Below, piece after piece: positions 55,241-64,000 of a stretch of DNA of 64,000 nt (position 1 is the stretch's first letter; each line of letters opens with the position of its first letter). This DNA is from Crotalaria pallida. Taxonomy: Eukaryota > Streptophyta > Magnoliopsida > Fabales > Fabaceae. The stretch lies in assembly GCA_037953625.1 (NCBI GenBank), contig CM075650.1:145109206-145173205 (forward strand), read 5' to 3'. The notes under the pieces are model-generated. The model saw nothing but the letters and a program-made list of their open reading frames with translations, was not told the origin of the DNA and made no database searches. The position numbers and the translations under genes are program-made.

Positions 55241-55522
55241 TGTTAAATTGAAAGGTTTTAGGTTAGGAAAGAAGAGGAAAAGAGAGGATAGAGAAAATCA
55301 AAAGAATATAACTATGATATTAATTTGATATTACTGAGGTTATTCAAAAGTACAAAGGATTGGTCCTATTTAAAGGCCAATAGCAAAAGACAAATAGAAT
55401 CCTAATATTATTACTCATAATGACATAATTGATCCTAAATTGATTACTTATAATGATAAAATCAATCACAATCAATTCCATGATATGTAAAATATTACTA
55501 GATCTTTCTAGATATTTTAACA
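55241..55522 (-). repeat. 3' LTR of the short copia derivative
   Basis: 282 bp, TGTTAAATTG to ATTTTAACA on the plus strand. The first 75 bases match 62252-62326 (AGGTTTTAGGTTAGG; AAAAGAGAGGATAGAG). Confidence 0.75.
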
Positions 55523-55669
55523 CTCCCCCTCAAGCTAAAGTTTACTAAGATTAATCTTGTTACATGATACTTTATAAATTTTTCTTGGCACCGAAAACAT
55601 TTGAATTTGAAATTAAGGTTGGCATCTAGGACATAGACGGGGCTGCTGTGAGTCATTACCGATATAAGT

Positions 55670-55960
55670 CACCATCGGAATGATTGTTGACGGGAAAATG
55701 AGTCCTTACTAATATGATTTATCAAGTCCTCACTATTATGATTTATCAATGGGAGATTAGGCACCATTGGAATGACCATAGGAGGGAAGAGAAAGCACTA
55801 CCAATATGATTCATCAGTGGGGAGAAGGCGCCATTGAAATGATTGTCGATGGGAATAGCCATTGGTGTGATCCATTAGTGGGATAGGATGCACCACCGGA
55901 ATGACCATCGATGGGAATAGCCATTGATATGATCAATTAATAGGAAAAGAATGGCATGAC
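55670..55960. repeat. Diverged tandem repeat in the copia derivative
   Basis: Repeated phrases of about 60-70 bases built from GGAATGACCAT / GATGGGAATAGCCATT / TATGATTTATCAATGGG, four or five imperfect copies. Likely remains of an internal minisatellite. Confidence 0.5.
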
Positions 55961-58900
55961 TGACAATGGAAAGAAGAAGCAAGCACTAGAGCATAGCCAA
56001 ACACCATGATATCCGAAAGATTTTGTAAGGTGAGGTGACAACACAATGGTCCTGTGAGGGATATGAGAACATATACGAATTGAGAAGGCTTAGGTGAGCA
56101 AGAGGATGTAACACCCCGTAAATTCCTCATATTAATTTTAAACACTAAAGAGAATTATTTTTGAAAGGTATTTTAAAAAGGAAGTTTTCTTGAATGATTT
56201 TCTTAAAATTCATGTTAATGAGTGATTTTAAAAGAAATAATTTTCTAAGGTAATGCTCAAAGTTTAGAAAATAGAGTTCGAAATCTATATGCTTAATAAA
56301 ATGTTGTGATTTACTTTGGTGATGAAAAAGAATTGTTTGCTAGACATGTGTGAGTATATACGGTCTTGATATGTAGGAATTTGCTTAAGATTATCTAAGA
56401 GTGTGATTATTAAAAAGAATATAATGTACATGAATATATATGTATAAATAATATGTGATGCATGGATGTGTGGATCTATGTGTGTATGCCGTATAACCAT
56501 GATGCTTTGCAAGTGTTGACTACGTGCATGTTGGTGTGTGGTACGTGTATGCATGAGACTATGTTATGTGATTGATGAAAATGGAATTGTGTGAGAATGT
56601 GTGTGTGTGCATGTTGTTCGGCCAAGTATAGAGGGCCAAGGGAAGTTTATGTGCTTAAGAAAGTAGGAACTAAGTGGCAAACAAATAGGAGACATAGAGT
56701 GGTGAGTAATGAAGCCTAGGGTAGTGACTCATGGTGCCTAAGGAAGACTTTTCTTCCCACCTTGTCCCCCACGGTTTGACCCTCTCCCATGCAAAAATTG
56801 GGATGGCCTAAATTGCCCTTCCTTCCACACCATGAATCAAGGTTAGAAAGGGAATTGTCCATCCCTTACCCTTGCCCTTAAACCCGCATGAATGAGTGTG
56901 TGATAGGCTAATTCATTTCCTTCTTCGTTCCACATTCTTCCAACACAAACACACCAAGTCCAAGAGTAACATCGAACTCTTGAGACTCATAGAGAAAGAG
57001 AGTGAACCCGTGAGAAGAAGAGAGGGAAGAGGAGTGAAAAATCTCAAAAGCCTTAACCCAAACTCCTCTAAATTCTTTCTTAACCACCTTCTTCATCTAA
57101 GATCAAGAAGAAACCCCATTAACCCTAGAAGAGGAGAAGAGGCCGTAGCAAACCAAGAAGAGAAGGAGAAGAGATTTGAGGATTTAGTTAGGAAGTTAAG
57201 GTAAATAGAGTTTTAATTGAATGATTTTTGTACTGTAAAGGACTTTATTTTGGACTTTGTCTAATTCTTTTGTGATGCATGTAATTATTCTAAGTGACCT
57301 TGAGATCTAAGTGTTTTGCATGTCATTCTTATGCTTTGATCTTGAATGTTGATGTGAAAAAGTTTTTTTTTTTATCTCTTACTTGAAAATGTTCTTGTCA
57401 CGGTTTTGTTGAGGTTGTGTTTAGAGTTCATAGATTGCTTTGATTTTCTCATGCATGTTGATTTTGTGGCCGTGTGACCTTTATCTTTCCTTACATGTTC
57501 TCTTTTTGTTTTGATCTTGTATTTCTAGAGCTAAATGAACTCATAGGTCACTAAAATCAACAACTAAATGATTCGGCCATAAGTAGAAAAGTTTAGGTCT
57601 TATGCTTTTCCTTTGATCTAAGTGATTTCATGATAATTTTATATTTAGAAAAATTTATTCTTAACTTGTTCTTCACGGTTTGTTAAGGATTTGTGTTCAA
57701 GCCAGGTTCTTGCTTTGATCTTGTCTTACATGTCTTGATCTTTGGGTAATTTTCAAGAGAAACATGAAGATTGAATTTGTGTGTTTAATTTGAGTATTAG
57801 GACTTGATTCCTCATATGTAAGTCACGGTTTTCAAAAGAAAATATACCTAACAAGCTTTAAAAATAATTTTTGTATAAAGAGAATTTGAGTTAAGGTTTG
57901 TGAGTGTGTGTTGATGATTCGGTTGAGGTTTGAAAAAAAAATAAATAAATGATGCTTTTAGGTCTTGCATGATGTGATCTATGGCTTTAGCTAATTGCAT
58001 GTGAAAATAAAATTATAGGACTTTGCCTTCTTGCATGACCTCATTCGGTCAAGACTAGGGAGAGTAGGAAATCATGCTTTTCTTACATGCATGTTGAAAA
58101 TTGCCTCACCTAGAAATTGTAGGTACATGCATGAGCTTGTTTTAAGGGATGAAGACCATGACATGATTCTTGATTTCATTGTGTTAAAAATTAAAATTTT
58201 GTTTGCCCAAATTGCTGTGCAACTCACGGATTTTCACAAGGAAAATAAGAAAACAAGATTTTGCCTTGATTCATGTTCTTTGTGCATATCAAAGGTATAT
58301 TCGGTCCATATATGTTAACTAGACTAGAACCTCTTTTTAATGAAACGATTTAAGAATGAATAAATTTTAGGGGATGAAATAAATAAATTAAATTAATTAA
58401 GTGTTGTGTTTGAATGAAAATATGTGTGTATGTGTTTATTTGTGTGATCGGTTAGGATTAAAAGCAACTAGAATTTAAATGCCTCAAATAAAATAAATTG
58501 ATTCATGTGATTTAAGTTGTGATGTTTGATTTATTTCTTTGCTTTTATTCGGCCATATAGTTTAAGTAGGTTTAGGGAGCTTAATTACTTAAATAAAATG
58601 AACATGGAAATGAATGTAGATGTATTTGGTTTGAAATCTGATTTTTTGTTTGGTTTATGAATACTTGCATTCCTAAATGTTATTTACCGTTGTGTGTGGT
58701 GTGATTTATTTGGATGTCATGTTGTGTTCATGGCTGTCCCAAAGCTTGCTTTATGATTAAAACATGGATTTTTGAAGTGATGATTTTAAATTAAGAAGTT
58801 ATTTAAAGTAAAGAATGTTTTTACAATATTTTCGGAGTTTTATTAAAATAATTTTATAAAACCGTTTTGCTGTCCAGAATTACTTGGACTTGCCTTTTTA

Positions 58901-59632
58901 TAATAAAAAATGTTTTCATATGATTTAAAGAAAGGTTTTCAAGTAATAGTTGATTTTAGTTGTATTCTCAAAGTTTTCCAACCACGAAAAAGACAAGTAT
59001 GAATCCAAGAAAAGATTTTCTTGAATAAGTTAATAACGTCAAATGTTTTATTTAATATGAGGAATGCTATAGAAAAGGGGTTGGGTGCAGCTGGCAGTTG
59101 GCAGCACATGGATTCGAAGAAGAACACACATGCAACAGCTGGACCTCAGGTGAGAGAGAAGTCTTCCTAAGACACAGTGGTAGCTAGGTGATTTATTAGG
59201 ACGTTCCGTATCATCTCAAAGATCGGAACTGTGTGGTTGGCGTCGGTAGTATAAGTGGCAATTGTTTGCTTTGTGTGGCCACTTATACGAAGGTGACAAA
59301 GACCACAATTCTATTGTGTGATGTTGTGTGTTGATAGCATGCTTTTGTTATTTTATGTTGATACTGTTTATTGCTGTTGGTTATGATAAGTAAATGGTGG
59401 ATGAACGTTTGTCACGATTTAAATAAGAGAATGAAAGAGAAGAGAAAGAGATGAGAAAGTGATGGAATGGAAATGATGGAATGATAAGAAAGGAATAAGA
59501 GATTAAGTGGAAGAAAGATAAGAGTTGAACTTGAGAAAGAGAGTTAAGGATAAGGTTGAGATCGAGCCAGAGCTTGGGAAGAGTGATGTTGATATGAGAG
59601 ATGAATTGAGCGGAGCTGGGCTCCTTTGTTTC

Positions 59633-59746
59633 GGTTTTAGTCTGGGACTAGTGTTGAGTTGAGCTTGCTCTTCCATTAGCGCTCAGCATGGTTTTAGTCT
59701 GGGAACTGGTGTCGAGTTGAGCTTGCTCCTCCACTAGTGCTCAGCA
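59633..59746. repeat. 57-bp tandem duplication in the long solo LTR
   Basis: GGTTTTAGTCTGGGACT ... GTGTTGAGTTGAGCTTGCTC ... GCTCAGCA occurs twice in succession with small changes. It is followed by quasi-repeats of TTTTTGAAAAAGG to about 60120. Confidence 0.7.
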
Positions 59747-60995
59747 AAAATGTGTTTTTGAAAAAGGGTTTTTGAAAAAGGAATTTTCGAAAAGATCGGT
59801 GAAAAGAAATTTTTATAAAGAGTTGGGAAAAGAAATATTTTGAAAAAGGTTGATGAAACCAATTTTTGAAAAGGTTTTTGAGAAAAGATTTTTGAAGAAG
59901 CTTGTGAAACAATATTCTGGGCAAGTTTTACGAAATGATTTCTTTGAGAAAAGTTTGTGAAAATAATGCTTTTGTGAATGTTGGAGAAAATAAGGTTTTG
60001 AAAAGGTTTTGAAAAGAGTGATGTAGAAAGTTTGAGAAATGAGGTTCCTGAAGGTGGTGGAATTAAAGGTTTTGAGAAGGATGGTAAAAAGGAAGAATTG
60101 AGAAAGATGATGTGAATCAATTGAGATAGTCCCAGCTCTGAGCTATGTGTGATTTTAATGAGAGAAAGATTGTGCACAGTTAGCGGTCGGGACTCACTGA
60201 AGGGATGTACGAAGGGTGAGCCGACCAATAGGTTAATTAAAAAGATAAAAGACTTTAAAAGACATTAACAACGAACGTGGTGAGATATGAGTGTTAACCC
60301 GATGTAGTGGAGAGGAAGGAACGATAAGTATCTGCGGATACTTAGGACGAGATTGCATTAGGGGAGGACGATGACGGTGAAACGTCAAGAAGTCTAGAGT
60401 ATTGTTGTAGACAGAACGAACTCCATAAGTGCTGCACTAACGTGGTGGGGACTGGGTCTAATACCATGGTAAGTTCTGTGCGCGCACTACAACAATATTG
60501 TCGCCCCCTAGATTGCAAATCGAGAACAGTGAGAGGGACTGGAGTGGGGCATTTGTTTGCCACTGCGAGGCAGTGTTCCATGAGTATTATGAATTAATAT
60601 TATTGAGGCTGGGACTCCTGGTCAGGGACCATTTATGTTGTGACAGCTGTCGTGCCCGCACGGTAAAGGTCCTGTACTCCTGTTTGCTTCCGACTAGGTG
60701 GTTGGTTGTCCGAGGAGATGTAGGCAGAAAACGTGAGTGCTAACTACGAAGGAAAACGCGTACCTCGATGATTCCTTAACTCCCCTTATCATCGATGGTT
60801 ATAACTCAATAAAACACTATAAGAAAATATTTATACCTCTATACGAGTGTGAGAGTTGAGAAGTGTGATGGATGAGAAAGAGTTTAAGAATGGAAATGTG
60901 GATAGGAAATTAAGTCCCTTGAGAGGGAGGAGAATCGAAAAGTGAAGGATTAAGAAAGGAATAATAAAGAAAGTGAAGAAGATGAAATAAGGAGG

Positions 60996-61550
60996 ATGGT
61001 TGATAATAATAAAGATAATAGGCTTGTATGTTGTTTTGTATGTGTGTTGTGTGTTGTTTGTGTGTGTCCTATTATTTTGCCTACCGTAATTCCACACCGT
61101 CGACGCTACGCATCCGGAACGCTTACTCTCTCCTGTTCGTTGGTGCATCGGTGTCGCTGGTATTCCAACGGGCAGATGGATCGTCGTTTGGAGATCGTTA
61201 CTTGGCCTCATAAGGGACGCGGATGGAAAGCTATACGTCGAGGATGGGCATGGTCGGGATGTGCTCAGTTGGTGATCGAAGACCCGGATCCTAAGTGGGG
61301 TGGATATACTCCTAGTTCGTGTTTGGGAAGCATATCCTACATGTGTCACGGCTCCGAACCGCCGTCTCGGAATCAAGGGAAGGAGAACTCAGTGAAGCTA
61401 TTCGGAGTGGAACTCATACCGATCTCTAAAGGAGAGCCCAAGAACGCGGTTGCATCATCCTTTGGAGTAAAGGCACCCGCAAAGAAGAAGAAGAGGCTGG
61501 AACCAATCATTTTTGATAGGAAGAGGGAGCGAGTAGTAGAATTAGATTAA
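60996..61550 (+). CDS. 184-codon frame in the solo LTR, function unknown
   Basis: The longest frame in this LTR. The first 40 residues are hydrophobic Cys/Val runs from a TG-rich repeat and probably not real. From about residue 60 the composition becomes protein-like: Trp-rich (TWPHKGRGW), then CLGSISYMCHGSEPPSRN, a KLFGVEL segment and a basic tail (APAKKKKRLEP). The KLFGVxL run superficially recalls short motifs in plant MYB-like factors, but no family can be assigned. It could be chance or a captured fragment. Confidence 0.3.
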   Translation: MVDNNKDNRLVCCFVCVLCVVCVCPIILPTVIPHRRRYASGTLTLSCSLVHRCRWYSNGQMDRRLEIVTWPHKGRGWKAIRRGWAWSGCAQLVIEDPDPKWGGYTPSSCLGSISYMCHGSEPPSRNQGKENSVKLFGVELIPISKGEPKNAVASSFGVKAPAKKKKRLEPIIFDRKRERVVELD

Positions 61551-62239
61551 GTATTTGTTTGTGTTGTGTAATCAGGATTACCTAAGTGATGAACCAATGT
61601 TGTACTTCAATTGTTTTGAAGCACGCCCGACTTTTATTGATTGAGAGGATACTTTTTAGGAAATATGCTCAAGTTCTTTTGACGAAACGAATGAAGTTAC
61701 ATGAGTTGAAAATCGAACTGTTTTCTTGATAAAATGTTTCTGGAAAACATGGTAAGAGAGTTGTGGTTTCAAGTAACAACTCGGTTTTCGAAGGAGAAGT
61801 TTAAAGGATGTTAATAACTCTTCAACTAGGATTTCAATCCTTCAACAATGTTTTAAAAAAAAAATTTGGCCTCATTTTTGCAACATTAATAAATGAAAGT
61901 CAATTAATTTTGGTTTTCGAAAATCGGGCTGTTACAGAGGATGAAGCAGCGACTGGGATAACGACTTGAACAACGACTAATGGCAGCAAACGTCTATGAA
62001 AATGGAGAAAAGAATGTCAGGATGATGTCACGATAGAGGTGACTAGTGGGTTGGCTAGTCGGAGAAGCTGCTGGAAAACATTGATGGCTGCAATAGCCGA
62101 CATCGAACACCGGCTTACTCTAGAAAAGAAAAGGTGTTGGAAAGAAGTCTCAACAAAGAGAGTTGACAAATCAGAGTTCTAGATTTTTTGGGAACTTAAT
62201 AGTGGAAAAGTGAAAGGAGAGGTCATGGAGGATGATACC

Positions 62240-62251
62240 GCTTTGATACCA
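62240..62251 (-). other. Primer-binding site of the short copia derivative
   Basis: Minus TGGTATCAAAGC next to the LTR start; one base differs from the usual tRNA-Met complement. Confidence 0.7.
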
Positions 62252-62326
62252 TGTTGAATTGAAAAGTTTTAGGTTAGGGAAAAGGAAAAGAGAGGATAGA
62301 GAAAATCAAAATAATATAACAATACA

Positions 62327-62656
62327 TCCTAGTGTAAAATACTTGTAGTGTTTTATTAATATTTCTTCTATATTTTGTATAGAGAGTTGTATTCTTCTAG
62401 TATAAGAGAGAGTGCCATTGTTCTCTACTTATATTTAGAAAGAGGTTGTAACTTTTCCCCATCACTTAATGAGAACCTTCTATTATTGCCCTGTGATTTT
62501 CTCCCGAAAGAGTTTCCATGTAAAATATTTGTGTCAGTTCCTAATTTTTCTCAACTCTTTTAGTTGTGTGATATTGTTTCCATAACCCTGGTACTCAACA
62601 TATTCCTGGTTTTTTCGGTTTGACCAACATGTCCATTCTTTAGGTTTTAACAACCT

Positions 62657-62710
<54 letters not shown>

Positions 62711-62957
62711 CCCGGCCAAGGGCAAGGGCCATAGGGTTGACTGTACTGGGCCATGAGTTTTAGGGGCTCCAAATAAAAATTAGGTCCTTTTTTGTTATGT
62801 ATATTAACATTTTTTAATAACTTTCTTACAATACTTTGTTATAACTCAATTGGTCATTGTACCTTAATTTTATTTTTGTGGCAATAAAAGTGAGTTTACT
62901 AATGTCATTATTCTCTCTTGCCCAAATAACATAAAACTCACTTTTATAATTATTATT
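62327..62957. other. AT-rich DNA with (TA)n, nothing coding
   Basis: The right LTR match stops at about 62326 and unrelated DNA begins. A (TA)n microsatellite lies at 62659-62709. The GGCCAAGGGCAAGGGCC stretch at about 62715 is a short inverted repeat. No gene. Confidence 0.5.
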
Positions 62958-63470
62958 GGTTTATTTAAGTTTTTAGTCCCTGAACTTAGGTGCTCTTTTG
63001 GAATTGGTCCTTAAACTTTTTTTTTCGATGCTTTGAGTCCCTAAACTTTGCTCAAATTTTGGAAATGATCTTTTCATCACTTAAGTGGTGATATGATCAA
63101 GGATATGTCATGTCACCTTGGCCACATCGATAGGTAACTTACCGGATGATGCCACGTGAATTTTTTAAATTTATTAAAAATAAATAAAAATTGTATATAT
63201 TTTTTAAAGAAAATCAAATCTGTAAATAAATTTTAAAAAAATATTTTTTAGTAAAAAAATTATGTAGTGTCCTGTGGCTCAATATAACATGTCACTCGTC
63301 GATAGTGTGAAAGTGACGTGACATGTCGTCAGCTATATCATCACTTAAATGACGAAAAGACTATTTCCAAAAATTAAACAAAGTTCAGGGACCCAAAACA
63401 TTGAAAAAAAAGTTTAAGGACCAATTCCAAAAGAGCACCTAAGTTCATGGACTAAATTGTTAAATAAGCC
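62958..63470. mobile_element. Inverted-repeat element (MITE, possibly Mutator-like)
   Basis: 513 bp, ends GGTTTATTTAAGTTTTTAGTC and its partner GACTAAATTGTTAAATAAGCC. The inverted match extends about 130 bases (GGAATTGGTCCTTAAACTT / AAGTTTAAGGACCAATTCC). No ORF. Confidence 0.65.
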
Positions 63471-63742
63471 ATTAATTATGTCAGGGGTCCTTGTAGTTTC
63501 AGGTGATTTTGTGATATACCCTTATCTTTTTTTTTTCAATGTTCATGCCCCTCAGCCCGATTCCGGCCAAAATCTGCACACTAAGACCGCCACGTGGCAG
63601 TGACTTAATTTTGAACATTGAAAAAAAGGATACTTTTACCGACTTCTAGTAGGAGGGCATGAACATTGAAAAAAAAAGGATAAGGGTATGTCACAAAATC
63701 ACCTGAAACTACTATGACTCCTTACATAATTAAGCCTATTAT
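63471..63742. mobile_element. Inverted-repeat element adjoining the previous one
   Basis: About 272 bp. TAATTATGTCAGGGGTCC at the left pairs with GGAGTCATAGTAG and ACATAATTAAGCCTATT at the right. The TAGTTTCAGGTGATTTTGTGA zone matches its inverse for over 40 bases. The GGCTTAATTA-like end is shared with 6816 and 20991. The left edge touches or overlaps the end of 62958-63470. Confidence 0.6.
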
Positions 63743-63790
63743 TTTTTTAAAAAGTAAGCTTATTTTGAACATTAAGTAATAATCTTTCTA

Positions 63791-63797
<7 letters not shown>

Positions 63798-63832
<35 letters not shown>
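63798..63832. repeat. (AT)n microsatellite
   Basis: About 17 AT units. The rest of the window after it (63833-64000) is AT-rich with no feature seen. Confidence 0.9.
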
Positions 63833-63838
<6 letters not shown>

Positions 63839-64000
63839 TATCACCATTTCACGTTAAGTGTCTTTTAGCATGAAAAATTTGTTTCTATATGTCGCTTTTT
63901 ATAAAATCAATACAATAATAAATACTCTTTTGACAATTTTATTCTCACCTAATTAAGAAGGGAGATAGTAAGTAAAAAAATAAAGTAAATATAATTATAA

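Larger units (their letters stand above)
56107..61936 (+). mobile_element. Solo LTR, Ty3/gypsy-like, 5830 bp
   Basis: TGTAACACCCCGTAAATTCC to GGGCTGTTACA, with an exact 5-bp target duplication GAGGA (56102-56106, 61937-61941) inside the short copia derivative. Neither end recurs inside, and no gag or pol is present, so it behaves as a single very long LTR. It includes low-complexity GAAAAGG-rich DNA (59750-60120), a ~57-bp duplication (59633-59746) and a 184-codon frame at 60996-61550. Confidence 0.75.
55241..62326 (-). mobile_element. Non-autonomous short-LTR copia derivative
   Basis: The left (3') LTR is 55241-55522, with the purine tract 55523-55532 next to it (minus TGAGGGGGAG, the copia form). 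A tRNA-Met-like primer site lies at 62240-62251 (minus TGGTATCAAAGC), and a right LTR starts at 62252 but matches the left one only to about 62326. Without the solo LTR inside, the internal part is about 900 bases with no gag or pol, so it was mobilised, if at all, by proteins of another element. Confidence 0.75.

Noticed and set aside
59694..60228. Phe/Ser-rich frame of 164 codons on the minus strand
   Set aside because: Translation of low-complexity GAAAAGG repeats within the long solo LTR.

Overview
This is a transposon-dense stretch of nuclear DNA from a flowering plant. The evidence is an LRR receptor gene relic with a GT-AG intron, Ty3/gypsy and Ty1/copia LTR retrotransposons primed by initiator tRNA-Met, Stowaway MITEs, a tRNA-derived SINE and an RTE-type LINE tail. 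The base composition and the copia and gypsy protein families look like a eudicot, perhaps a legume, but the sequence alone does not settle the species. There is no bacterial feature, CRISPR array, rRNA gene or convincing tRNA gene. No intact host gene was found. Only fragments are present.

Layout. 1-4535: two tandem copies of a ~2.1 kb segment, each decorated with its own MITEs; one also carries a LINE tail. 4705-6483: relic of an LRR receptor-like kinase gene that has lost its N-terminus and kinase. 6816-18880: a Mutator-like element with a perfect 9-bp target duplication. A chromovirus-type Ty3/gypsy element (7543-18197, minus strand) sits inside it, and a hAT element (13373-14460) sits inside that. 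18881-21565: AT-rich DNA with a MITE, a SINE and a terminal-inverted-repeat element. 21566-36265: a Sirevirus-like copia element whose RNase H region is split by a gag-only copia-derived element (27821-33402). 36271-41085: possible promoter and 5' exons of a host gene, split by a 3.46-kb solo LTR (36977-40439). 41086-46457: 3' end of a probable Tat-lineage gypsy element with an antisense ORF, itself split by a solo LTR (42484-44171). 46549-48456: part of another long LTR. 48457-52700: a copia 3' LTR plus gag remnant lacking pol. 53178-53613: inverted-repeat element. 55241-62326: a short-LTR non-autonomous copia derivative containing a 5.83-kb solo LTR (56107-61936). 62958-63742: two adjacent inverted-repeat elements.

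The most striking pattern is not a gene. Four apparently unrelated LTR families carry pairs of CG-centred palindromes (AATCGATT, ACTCGAGT, TAACCGGTTA and relatives). Within a pair the spacing is almost always 20-22 bp, and 31 bp in the gypsy element. Where a TATA box is clear, a pair or group of pairs lies 80-250 bp upstream of it. The palindrome sequence differs between families, but self-complementarity, pairing and spacing persist. A second case of the same logic is a 365-bp run of about a dozen short hairpins at 39367-39731: the loop TGG/TTG is constant while the arms vary with compensating changes.

Most insertions are ordered by nesting and bounded by exact target-site duplications, so the window reads as a history. 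Every protein-coding transposon gene seen is broken by stops, frameshifts, deletions or insertions, although several LTR pairs are nearly identical.
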